Assembly: GCA_027493775.1 (NCBI GenBank)
Contig: JAOSKE010000001.1
Span: 558,001-622,000 of the forward strand
Source of the DNA: Kiritimatiellia bacterium
GTDB taxonomy: Bacteria > Verrucomicrobiota > Kiritimatiellia > CAIVKH01
Direction: 5' to 3'
DNA: 64,000 nt
Shown: positions 35,329 through 43,116 of the stretch, piece after piece
Position numbering within the stretch: position 1 is the stretch's first letter
How the letters are laid out: every line of letters begins with the position of its first letter
Program-made: the position numbers and the translations under genes
Notes under the pieces: model-generated
The model's input: the letters and a program-made list of their open reading frames with translations, nothing else
What the model was told of the DNA's origin: nothing
The model's database searches: none

Positions 35329-35892
35329 ATGCCTGAAAATAACAAGTCTGAAGAGAGATTGTCGCTTCGCATCCTGTCGCTTTGCGTCGCGCTTGTGCTT
35401 TTGGCGCTCCTTCCCCAGGCTTGTGAGATGAAGCGTGGCGCGCCGGAAAAGGAAGCCGCTCCCGCCGTCTCGCCCTCTGCCGGTGTGTCCGCGCGGTATG
35501 TTTCCGGCAAAGCGGGTATCTTCACAGTAGAAGCGTTCAAGGGTCAGCCATTGCTGCTTTCTATTCAGGGCGCTGATACGCCATATCTGTCGGCTAATCT
35601 TCAGGAACTTGAACGGCTGAACAGCGAGTGGGGGCCGCGCGGTGTGGCGGTGGTGGCGTTGTTGACGGCGTTTGCAGATGGTGAGAACGCGGAAGAGGTG
35701 GCCTCGGAGGCGCGGGTCTCTTATCCGATCGCCACGTCGTCTCCTGACTTCTTGAAGTCACTCGGCTCCGTTCGTGCGCTTCCGACAATGGTCTTGGTGG
35801 ATAACCGGGGCGTCATGCGAAAGCAATATCCGGGCGCTTATTCGGCCGACGACCTGAACACCGATTTACAGTCTTTGGTGACAGGGCAATAG
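35329..35892 (+). CDS. TlpA/thioredoxin-fold lipoprotein-like protein lacking CxxC
   Basis: A 187-residue exported protein. The N-terminus has a hydrophobic segment ending LALLPQAC, which could be an imperfect lipobox with Cys as the lipidated residue. The rest matches a thioredoxin fold of TlpA/ResA type (TVEAFKGQPLLLSIQG, ...LNSEWGPRGVAVVAL, SLGSVRALPTMVLVDNRGVMRKQYPG), including the cis-Pro loop LPTMVLVD. The position of the redox CxxC is occupied by GADTPY, so no disulfide exchange is expected. ATG 35329 is preferred over TTG 35323. The 52-base divergent gap upstream is AT-rich and may hold its promoter. Confidence 0.7.
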   Translation: MPENNKSEERLSLRILSLCVALVLLALLPQACEMKRGAPEKEAAPAVSPSAGVSARYVSGKAGIFTVEAFKGQPLLLSIQGADTPYLSANLQELERLNSEWGPRGVAVVALLTAFADGENAEEVASEARVSYPIATSSPDFLKSLGSVRALPTMVLVDNRGVMRKQYPGAYSADDLNTDLQSLVTGQ

Positions 35893-35936
35893 CGCCCTGT
35901 CTGAACTGAACATTAACCTCGAACCCGGCAAAACGA

Positions 35937-36689
35937 ATGGCTGGACATAGTAAATGGGCAAATATTAAGCATAAGAAAGCGGCTGCGGATGCCGTCAAGG
36001 GCAGGGTCTTCAGCAAGATCGCCAAGGAAATCATGGTGGCCGCTCGCTCAGGCGGCGGCGATACCTCGGCAAACATCACGCTGCGCGCGTTGGTTCAAAA
36101 AGCGCGATCAGTGAATATGTCCGCCGATAATATTGAGCGCGCAATCAAGCGCGGAACCGGCGAAGTAGAGGGCGTGGTCCTCGAGGAGATCATGTACGAG
36201 GGCTATGGCCCGGCAGGCGTCTCGGTGATTGTGCAGACGCTCTCAGACAATAAAAATCGCACCGCAGCGGAAGTCCGACATGTCTTCACAAAACACGGAG
36301 GAAATCTAGCTGGCGCGGGCAGCGTGATGCGCAATTTCAAACGGCGCGGCTATTTCACCGTGCCCGTCGTATCGGTGGATGAAGATCGTCTGCTCGAAAT
36401 CGCGTTAGAGGCGGGGGCGGAAGACGTACGCAACGATGGGGAATCATTCGAAGTCATTTGCGAGCCGTCACAATTTGGCGCGGTCAGCGACGCGCTTGCT
36501 GCGGCGACATTGAATACGGATACAGCCGAGATTACGATGCTGCCCGATTCCACCGCCCCGGTGACGGAGCCTGACAAGGCCAAGCAGATTTTGGGATTCA
36601 TTGAGGCGCTCGAGGCGCTCGACGATGTGCAGAACGTCTATGCGAACCTCGATATTTCCGATGAACTGATGGCTCAACTTAACGGATGA
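35937..36689 (+). CDS. yebC: YebC/PmpR family protein
   Basis: Conserved cytoplasmic YebC/TACO1 family protein, described in different bacteria as a transcriptional regulator and as a factor helping translation of proline-rich stretches. The 250-residue product has the typical start MAGHSKWANIKHKKAAADAVKG, the central KGTGEVEGVVLEEIMYEGYGPAGV and SDNKNRTAAEVRHVFTKHGGNLAGAGSV segments, and the C-terminal EALDDVQNVYANLDI. All three domains are complete. It is followed 14 bases later by ruvC, the conserved neighbour in many genomes. Confidence 0.97.
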   Translation: MAGHSKWANIKHKKAAADAVKGRVFSKIAKEIMVAARSGGGDTSANITLRALVQKARSVNMSADNIERAIKRGTGEVEGVVLEEIMYEGYGPAGVSVIVQTLSDNKNRTAAEVRHVFTKHGGNLAGAGSVMRNFKRRGYFTVPVVSVDEDRLLEIALEAGAEDVRNDGESFEVICEPSQFGAVSDALAAATLNTDTAEITMLPDSTAPVTEPDKAKQILGFIEALEALDDVQNVYANLDISDELMAQLNG

Positions 36690-36703
36690 ACGGCTGATTT
36701 TGG

Positions 36704-37201
36704 GTGCGCATCATTGGTATAGATACCTCGCTGCGATCAACCGGAGTTGGAGTTATTGAAACCTCCGGTTCTTCGATGCGCCTGATTGAAGCGATGACGC
36801 TCTCCATTCCTCCGAAACGTCCGCTCTCCGAATGCCTGCGCCGACTCGATGAGGGGTTGACGGAGCTGGTCATAAAATATCAGCCGGAGTGCGCGGCCAT
36901 CGAGGGAATCTTCTACTGCAAGAATGTTAAAACTGCCGTGACGCTTGGTGAAGCGCGCGGTGTTGCGATTGCGGTCTGTTCTCGTGCAAGACTACCCGTG
37001 TTTGAATATTCGCCGCGCCGTGTGAAACAGGCGTTGGTCGGCCATGGCGAGGCAAGCAAAGATCAGGTCGCGCGGATGGTAATCCGCCTGCTCAACCTTG
37101 CGGAAACTCCACAGGAAGACTCCGCCGACGCGCTCGCCATTGCCATTTGCCATGCGCAGGCGCACACCTCCATTGCCGCACTCGCGCCAAAGGCTCTCTA
37201 A
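36704..37201 (+). CDS. ruvC: crossover junction endodeoxyribonuclease RuvC
   Basis: Holliday junction resolvase. The 165-residue product begins with GTG 36704 and carries the four acidic catalytic positions: Asp7 in IIGIDTSLRSTG, Glu in CAAIEGIFYCKN, and the pair in the C-terminal EDSADALAIAICHA. The KTAVTLGEARGVA and YSPRRVKQALVGHGEASKDQVARMV motifs are typical. The downstream ruvA/ruvB genes are not adjacent. Its stop lies one base before the next start. Confidence 0.95.
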   Translation: MRIIGIDTSLRSTGVGVIETSGSSMRLIEAMTLSIPPKRPLSECLRRLDEGLTELVIKYQPECAAIEGIFYCKNVKTAVTLGEARGVAIAVCSRARLPVFEYSPRRVKQALVGHGEASKDQVARMVIRLLNLAETPQEDSADALAIAICHAQAHTSIAALAPKAL

Positions 37202-37202
37202 G

Positions 37203-38021
37203 ATGGACGTCGTTTGGTTGATCGCGCTGGGGCTTGCAGTGGGCGCGCTGGGAACGCTTGTGGGGGCAGGCGGAGGATTCATTCTCGTGCCGGTTCTGCT
37301 CCTTGTCTATCCGAACGACAACCCCGAGATCATCACCGCCATTTCCCTCGCGGTCGTTTTTGCAAACGCATTCTCCGGATCCGTCGCCTATGCGCGGATG
37401 CGCCGGATTGATTACAAATCCGGATTGCTCTTCGCGCTCGCGACGATACCGGGCGCAATTTTGGGCGCGCTGACTACGGAAATGATTCCGCGAAAGCTGT
37501 TCAATGCCGTGTTTGGTGTCCTGCTGGTCGTGGCGGGCGTTTATCTGATTATCAAGCGCGTGACCGAATCAACGCGAGGCCCTTCTTCGAGCGATCCACG
37601 GGAAGTGCATCGCAAAATTGTTGAAAGCAACGGCACGATCCACGAGTTTTCTTTCAGTCTGAAATTGGGAATGTGGGTCAGCCTTTTCGTCGGATACCTC
37701 TCGAGTTTGCTCGGCATCGGCGGCGGCATTATCCATGTGCCCGTGCTTGTTCGTTTTCTTAATTTTCCGGTGCATTTGGCGACCGCAACGTCGCATTTCA
37801 TTCTCGCTATCATGGCGCTGACAGGAACGATTGTGCACATCGCAAACGGAACATTCTCCTCTGCGGGTCTTCACCGCGCCATCTATCTTGCTGTTGGTGT
37901 TCTTGTCGGCGCTCAAGTCGGCGCATTCTTTTCCAACCGCGTGAAAGGGGAGTGGATCATCCGCTGTCTGGCAGTTGCGCTGGCTTTTGTCGGTGTCCGC
38001 ATCTTCTTGATGGCCTTGTAA
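37203..38021 (+). CDS. TauE/SafE family anion exporter-like permease
   Basis: Inner-membrane transporter of the TauE/SafE (TSUP) family, which move sulfite, sulfonates or other organic anions; the substrate here is unknown. The 272-residue product has about eight helices. It contains the two family repeats with GTLVGAGGGFILVPVLLLVYP and LLGIGGGIIHVPVLVRFLNFP, each followed by an 'AxxxSl/fxi' segment (ISLAVVFANAFSGSVAY; ATSHFILAIMALTG). ATG 37203 is chosen, as the earlier in-frame start lies inside ruvC. Confidence 0.9.
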   Translation: MDVVWLIALGLAVGALGTLVGAGGGFILVPVLLLVYPNDNPEIITAISLAVVFANAFSGSVAYARMRRIDYKSGLLFALATIPGAILGALTTEMIPRKLFNAVFGVLLVVAGVYLIIKRVTESTRGPSSSDPREVHRKIVESNGTIHEFSFSLKLGMWVSLFVGYLSSLLGIGGGIIHVPVLVRFLNFPVHLATATSHFILAIMALTGTIVHIANGTFSSAGLHRAIYLAVGVLVGAQVGAFFSNRVKGEWIIRCLAVALAFVGVRIFLMAL

Positions 38022-38086
38022 TGGCTGGCTTTTGCAAGGGTGCCTTACCGCGCTCTATGAGGATTGCATTTATCGCCTGAATCGCA

Positions 38087-38115
38087 TTGAGCCATGCCCT
38101 GTTGCTCGCTACAGT
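38087..38115 (+). promoter_or_regulatory. candidate promoter for folD
   Basis: TTGAGC at 38087-38092, a 17-base spacer, TACAGT at 38110-38115, and the folD GTG start at 38135. The rest of 38022-38134 shows nothing else. Confidence 0.4.
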
Positions 38116-38134
38116 GCGACTTTTTGGAGTTTTT

Positions 38135-39031
38135 GTGAGCGCTCGAATCCTTGATGGCAAAGCAATCGCCCGCGAGATACGCGGGGAACTGGCGGAAGAA
38201 GTGCGCCAGCTCAAAGCACACGGGGTCACGCCCGGGCTTGGGGTGCTTCTGGTCGGCGACCATCCCGCGTCCCGCTCCTACGTCACCGCCAAGGAAAAGG
38301 CCTCCGCGGAGATCGGCATCCTTTCGCGCGAGACGCATCTTCCGGCTTCAGCGTCGGTGAAGGAAATTCTTTCCGCCGTGGACGCCTTTAATCGGGCCGA
38401 AGACATTCACGGTATTCTTGTCCAACTTCCGCTGCCGGATTCATCCATGGAACGCGATGTCCTTCAGGCGCTGAATCCCGACAAGGATGTGGATGGCTTT
38501 CACCCGGTTAATGTGGGGAAGATGGTTCTCGGCCTGCCCACGTTCTGGCCCTGCACACCACACGGAATTTTGCAGATGCTCAAACGCAGCGGAATCCCGG
38601 TGGCCGGGCTGCATGTGCTTGTGATGGGTCGCAGCAACATTGTCGGGCGCCCGCTATCTATTCTTCTCTCAATGAAACACGCACTGGGCAACGCCACGGT
38701 CACGGTTTGCCATACCGGCTCCCGCGACTTATGCAGACTGGCCAGGGAATCCGACATCATCATCGTCGCAACCGGATCTCCGCACACGCTTACGGCCGAC
38801 ATGGCTCGTCCCGGCGCAGTGGTCATTGATGTGGGCGTGAATCGGGTAGAGGATCCGACACACCCGCGCGGGTATCGCTTGATCGGTGACGCGGATTACG
38901 AGGATTTGCTTCCGCGCGTCGCCGCGATTACCCCCGTGCCGGGCGGGGTGGGGCCGATGACAATCGCAATGCTTCTCCACAACACTGTGCAAGCCGCGCG
39001 GAATCAGAATAGGCCCAAACTGGAGAGATGA
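38135..39031 (+). CDS. folD: methylenetetrahydrofolate dehydrogenase / cyclohydrolase
   Basis: Bifunctional one-carbon enzyme that interconverts 5,10-methylene-THF and 10-formyl-THF using NADP+. The 298-residue product contains DGKAIAREIRGELAEEV, the catalytic region SYVTAKEKASAEIGI (YxxxK), QLPLPDSSMERDVLQALNPDKDVDGFHPVN and PCTPHGILQML. The Rossmann motif VLVMGRSNIVGRP and the C-terminal TPVPGGVGPMTIAML are typical. GTG 38135 is chosen (MSARILDGKAI) because homologues start there; the in-frame TTG at 38087 lies in the promoter region. Confidence 0.95.
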   Translation: MSARILDGKAIAREIRGELAEEVRQLKAHGVTPGLGVLLVGDHPASRSYVTAKEKASAEIGILSRETHLPASASVKEILSAVDAFNRAEDIHGILVQLPLPDSSMERDVLQALNPDKDVDGFHPVNVGKMVLGLPTFWPCTPHGILQMLKRSGIPVAGLHVLVMGRSNIVGRPLSILLSMKHALGNATVTVCHTGSRDLCRLARESDIIIVATGSPHTLTADMARPGAVVIDVGVNRVEDPTHPRGYRLIGDADYEDLLPRVAAITPVPGGVGPMTIAMLLHNTVQAARNQNRPKLER

Positions 39032-39037
39032 TATCGC

Positions 39038-40156
39038 ATGCGGGTGCTGAATAGATATTTGATGAGCGACTTCCTCGTCACCTTCGGGATGACGATCCTG
39101 GTATTCACGCTCGTGATGAGCCTCGGTGCGGTCGTGAAGGCCATTGATCTCGGTGCGCGCGGTGTGTCGGGCCTGCTCCTCCTCAAATTCTTCAGCTACA
39201 ACATCCCGTATATGCTGACCTTCACGCTCCCGATGAGCGCGTTGACGGCAACCCTTCTTCTCTTCGGACGCCTTTCTTTCGATGGAGAATTAACGGCGAT
39301 GCGCGGTGCGGGCATGAGTCTGTGGCAGATCATCGCGCCAGTGGTTCTTCTTTCAATCGCCGTCTCTGTTGTTTGCATCGGCATTTCCGCCGAAGTCGCC
39401 CCTCGCGCACGCCACGCGATGCGCAGCGCGTTGGTTCAGCTCGGCGTCGAAGACCCGATTACCTTGTTGGAATCCGGACGGTTCGTGGACGACTTCCCCG
39501 GTCTCCTGATCTACATCGGCGACCGCTCCGGCAGCCGCGTGACCGATGTCATTGTGTATGAACTCGGCGAAAACGGCGCGAATCGAAACGTGCGCGCCAA
39601 ATACGGCACGCTTCGAACAGATAGGGAAGCAAAGGTCATGTATGTTGACCTGTACGAGGTGCGCATTGATGAGCGCAAGAGCGACGGGCACAGCGAGGGC
39701 GGCCAGTCCCAATACCTGAACGCGAATCACTATCCTATCCGTCTGGATTTTTCCGACATGCAGAACAAAACCGTCCGCCGCAAAGTGGCCGACCTTGTCT
39801 TTTTCGATTTGCTCGCCGCCGTGCGTGATGTGAAAAGCGTGTTCCCGGAACTCGCACCGGAAGACCTTAACCGACAGAGAATGCTTCTTGTTGTGGAAGC
39901 CAATAAACGCCTAGCCCTCTCGCTCTCATGCTTTGCATTCACCCTGCTTGCAATCCCGCTAGCAATGAGGTCAAAGCGCAAAGAATCTTCCATCGGAATC
40001 GGAATCAGCTTGTTGCTCGTTTTCTTCTTTTACCTTTTCATCATCATTGCCAATTCCCTGGTAAAACATCCGGAATACAGGCCCGATCTCATCGTCTGGA
40101 TTCCCGTGCTTGGCGCCCAAGTCGCCGGTTTCTTTCTAATCCGCGGAATGCGTTAG
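39038..40156 (+). CDS. lptG: LptF/LptG (YjgP/YjgQ) family LPS export permease
   Basis: Inner-membrane subunit of the LptB2FG transporter that extracts lipopolysaccharide. The 372-residue product has the layout of the YjgP/YjgQ family: three helices near the start (RYLMSDFLVTFGMTILVFTLVMS, LLKFFSYNIPYMLTFTLPMSALTATLLLFGRL, IIAPVVLLSIAVSVVCI), a large periplasmic beta-jellyroll domain (about 120-270) and three C-terminal helices. Only one member is present here, so F versus G cannot be assigned with certainty. It starts 6 bases after folD. Confidence 0.85.
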   Translation: MRVLNRYLMSDFLVTFGMTILVFTLVMSLGAVVKAIDLGARGVSGLLLLKFFSYNIPYMLTFTLPMSALTATLLLFGRLSFDGELTAMRGAGMSLWQIIAPVVLLSIAVSVVCIGISAEVAPRARHAMRSALVQLGVEDPITLLESGRFVDDFPGLLIYIGDRSGSRVTDVIVYELGENGANRNVRAKYGTLRTDREAKVMYVDLYEVRIDERKSDGHSEGGQSQYLNANHYPIRLDFSDMQNKTVRRKVADLVFFDLLAAVRDVKSVFPELAPEDLNRQRMLLVVEANKRLALSLSCFAFTLLAIPLAMRSKRKESSIGIGISLLLVFFFYLFIIIANSLVKHPEYRPDLIVWIPVLGAQVAGFFLIRGMR

Positions 40157-40200
40157 TTGCCGCCCATGTGTGCCGTCGGGTCAAAACCATCGGAGGTTGT

Positions 40201-41961
40201 ATGAAAAACTGGTTGTTGTTGCTGCTGTTTCTCCTCTCTGTGCTGACCTCGTTCACCGATGATGATTTTCCAGTCAAGGGATGGAAAGAATCCGCGAACC
40301 CCTTCGCTTCTCCGGCCGCCGAAATCGGTGGAGAACTGACCGTGTATTCCGGTCCGTATCCCCGGAGCTTGAATTATCTTCTGGATACCTCGGTTCTCTC
40401 CGCCAATGTTTTCGGAAACCTTTTCGACACGCTTCTTGGAATGAATCCGCTGACCTTCGAGTTCGAGCCGGGCATTGCGGTGCGCTGGAGCATTTCGGAG
40501 GATAAGAAGACCATCACCGTCCACCTTGATCCGAAGGCCACGTGGAGCGATGGACAGCCCATCACCGCTGCAGATGTGGTGTGGACATGGAACGCCATTC
40601 TCGACCCGAAAAACCTGACCGGCCCGCACAAGGTGGATTTGGAGCGCTTCGAACCGCCGGAGCAACTCGACGACCGCTCAATCCGCTTCACCGCAAAAGA
40701 GGCGCATTGGAAAAACCTGCTCACAGTTGCGGGACTGAACGTCCTTCCCGAACACGCCATGGCGACACAGGATTTCAACAAGATCAATTTCGAGTTTCCG
40801 GTCGTCTCCGGCCCGTATCGTTTGGCTGAACTGAAGGAAGGTTTCTTTTCTCGATTGGAACGGCGGAAGGATTGGTGGCAGCGCGACTTCTTACGCAACA
40901 AAGGGATCGGCAATTTTTCTTCGCTCCGTTTTATGTATTTTCAAGAACGCGACAACGCATTCGATGCGTTCAAAAAAGGAACGGTGGACTTCTTTCCCGT
41001 GTACACCGCACATCAATGGGTGAAACAGACCAGCGGCGACCGCTTCGACCGCAACTGGATAGTGAAACAGAAGGTGCAAAACTATAATCCCATCGGTTTT
41101 CAGGGCTTTGCGATAAACATGCGTCGTCCGCCGTTCGCTGACGTGCGCGTCCGCAAGGCGCTTGCGCTGCTGCTGAATCGCGAAAAAATGAACAGCGCCT
41201 TGATGTACAATCAGTATTTTCTGCATCGCTCGTACTTCGAAGACTTGTACTCGCCGGAACACCCGTGTCCGAATCCCGTGGTTCCTTTCGACAAGACCGC
41301 CGCCCGCGAGTTGTTGAAGGAAGCCGGCTGGACGGCAAATCCGGAGACAGGGCTTTTGGAGAAGGATGGAAAGCCGTTTCGTTTTACCTTCCTGACCCGC
41401 GACTCTTCCTCTGATCGCTTTCTGGTCATCTACAAAGAAGACCTGAAGGACGTTGGCATCGAACTTGATATCGCGCAGAAAGACTGGTCTGCGTGGATGA
41501 AGGACATGGACGAGTATAACTTCGACATGACCTGGGCCGCGTGGGGTGGAAGCGTTTGGCGCGACCCCGAATCGCAATGGTCGGGCAGGGAAGCGGATCG
41601 GCCTGCTGGACAAAACATCACCGGTTTCAAAAATGCTCGCGTGGACGAACTCATCGCGCAACAGCGCACAGAATTTGACCTAGAGAAGCGGAACGAAATC
41701 TGCCGCGAGATAGACAGCATTCTCGTTCAGGAATTCCCGTACATCTTGCTGTGGAACATCAACTACACGCGCCTGCTGTACTGGAACAAATTTGCCATGC
41801 CGGCAACCGTTCTCGGAAAATATGGCGACGAAAGCGCGGCCTATAGCCTCTGGTGGTTCGATGAAGACTCCGCTGCCGACCTCGACGAAGCCGTTTCCGA
41901 AAATCGCTCGTTGCCCCGCCACCCTGAAACCGTGATCTTCGACGACGTCTTTCGCCGGTAA
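40201..41961 (+). CDS. yejA: extracellular solute-binding protein, peptide ABC importer (YejA/OppA type)
   Basis: Periplasmic binding protein (SBP_bac_5 family) that delivers peptides to the permease encoded downstream. The 586-residue product has a signal peptide (LLLLLFLLSVLTSF) and the family blocks: WSDGQPITAADVVWTWNAILDP, FPVVSGPYRLAEL, INMRRPPFADVRVRKALALLLNREKMNSAL, LKEAGWT. The GYAINT-like and FxxxFDMTWAAW segments match the YejA branch. ATG 40201 is chosen after a GGAGG. It is followed by yejB, yejE and two ATPases, an order like yejABEF (with the ATPase split in two). Confidence 0.9.
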   Translation: MKNWLLLLLFLLSVLTSFTDDDFPVKGWKESANPFASPAAEIGGELTVYSGPYPRSLNYLLDTSVLSANVFGNLFDTLLGMNPLTFEFEPGIAVRWSISEDKKTITVHLDPKATWSDGQPITAADVVWTWNAILDPKNLTGPHKVDLERFEPPEQLDDRSIRFTAKEAHWKNLLTVAGLNVLPEHAMATQDFNKINFEFPVVSGPYRLAELKEGFFSRLERRKDWWQRDFLRNKGIGNFSSLRFMYFQERDNAFDAFKKGTVDFFPVYTAHQWVKQTSGDRFDRNWIVKQKVQNYNPIGFQGFAINMRRPPFADVRVRKALALLLNREKMNSALMYNQYFLHRSYFEDLYSPEHPCPNPVVPFDKTAARELLKEAGWTANPETGLLEKDGKPFRFTFLTRDSSSDRFLVIYKEDLKDVGIELDIAQKDWSAWMKDMDEYNFDMTWAAWGGSVWRDPESQWSGREADRPAGQNITGFKNARVDELIAQQRTEFDLEKRNEICREIDSILVQEFPYILLWNINYTRLLYWNKFAMPATVLGKYGDESAAYSLWWFDEDSAADLDEAVSENRSLPRHPETVIFDDVFRR

Positions 41962-42028
41962 TGGGCGAGCGCCTCACCCATCTCTTGAAATCGGCTTTGC
42001 AGGTGGTGTTGAACCGGCGAGCCTTAAT

Positions 42029-42058
42029 ATTCGTGTTTATTCGTGTGCATTCGTGGTT
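42029..42058 (+). repeat. three tandem copies of a 10-base ATTCGTG motif
   Basis: Three consecutive units ATTCGTGTTT, ATTCGTGTGC, ATTCGTGGTT occur at 42029-42058 within the 119-base gap between yejA and yejB. Similar ATTCGTG arrays appear in intergenic DNA of Planctomycetes and Verrucomicrobia as I recall. No gene, promoter or terminator is otherwise evident in 41962-42080. Confidence 0.55.
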
Positions 42059-42080
42059 AACATCGCCAGTCTAACGCTAG

Positions 42081-43116
42081 ATGGATCGCCTGAGTTATTT
42101 TATTCGCCGCTTACTGCTCGTGATTCCGACTTTTATCGGGATCACCTTCGTCTGTTTTGCCATCTGTCAATTTGTCCCCGGTGGCCCGGTGGAGCAAACG
42201 TTGATTCAGAATGCGCGGATTGGGCGACACCGCGCACGGGGCGTCAGCGACCTCTTCCATCGGCCCGGAACAGCGAAAAGCGATTGAAGCGCACTTCGGT
42301 TTCGACAAACCCATTCCGCAGCGCTACTGGAAGTGGCTATGGAAAGATCGGATGGGGCTGCGCGTGGACTCCTACCTCTACCCGAACAAAACCGTCTGGG
42401 AATTAATTGTCGAGCGCTTTCCGGTTTCACTCGTCTTCGGTTTGACCGGCTTTTTTCTCACCTATCTTGTTTGTATCCCGCTCGGCATTGCAAAGGCCTT
42501 GCGGCATGGCGGCGCGTTCGATCTCGTATCCAGCTTGCTGGTTTTTACCGGCTACGCCATTCCCGCCTTTGCCTTTGGAATGCTCCTGAAGAGTTTCTTT
42601 TGCGGAACAACGGATTTCGCGTTTGATTGGTTCCCCGTCGCGGGTTTCCACTCCATCCATTTCGATACGTTTTCCTTTTGGGGGAAGACCAAGGACATCG
42701 CCCGCCACATGTTTCTTCCGGTGCTCTGCTACATGATCGGCAACTTTGCCGTACTCACACTTCTGATGAAAAACTCGATGATGGAGCAAATCAGCCAGGA
42801 TTATATCCGCACTGTTCTTGCAAAAGGCGGGAGTATGCGCCGTGCGCTTTGGGGCCATGCGCTGCGCAATGCGCTAATCCCCATCGCCACCGGCATCGGC
42901 GGCGTTTTGACGGTGATGTTTGCGGGCTCGGTGTTGATCGAAAAAGTTTTTGAAATTCCCGGCATGGGTCGCTTGAGCCTCGAAGCGATTGTCAGCCGGG
43001 ATTACATGCTGTTTATGGGTATTCTCGGACTGACTTCCTTGCTCGGATTAGTCGGTCGCATCGTTTCCGATCTCTGCTACGTCCTGATTGACCCGCGGAT
43101 TCACTTCCAGTCATGA
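42081..43116 (+). CDS. yejB: peptide ABC transporter permease (YejB type, frameshifted)
   Basis: First inner-membrane permease of the peptide importer. Restored length is about 344 residues. The N-terminus YFIRRLLLVIPTFIGITFVCFAICQFVPGGPVEQ and the later KAIEAHFGFDKPIPQRYWKWL, IPLGIAKALRHGGAFD, YAIPAFAFGMLL, NFAVLTLLMKNSMMEQISQDYIRTVLAKG and final DPRIHFQS follow E. coli YejB closely. The frame breaks near GGG 42222-42224; with GG the reading ARIGDTAHGAS continues into the second frame. TMs are otherwise complete. Its stop overlaps the yejE start by four bases (ATGA). Confidence 0.88.

Noticed and set aside
39928..40200. Earlier start of yejA giving a 677-residue protein
   Set aside because: The extension overlaps the LptF/G gene and replaces a clear signal peptide starting at 40201.
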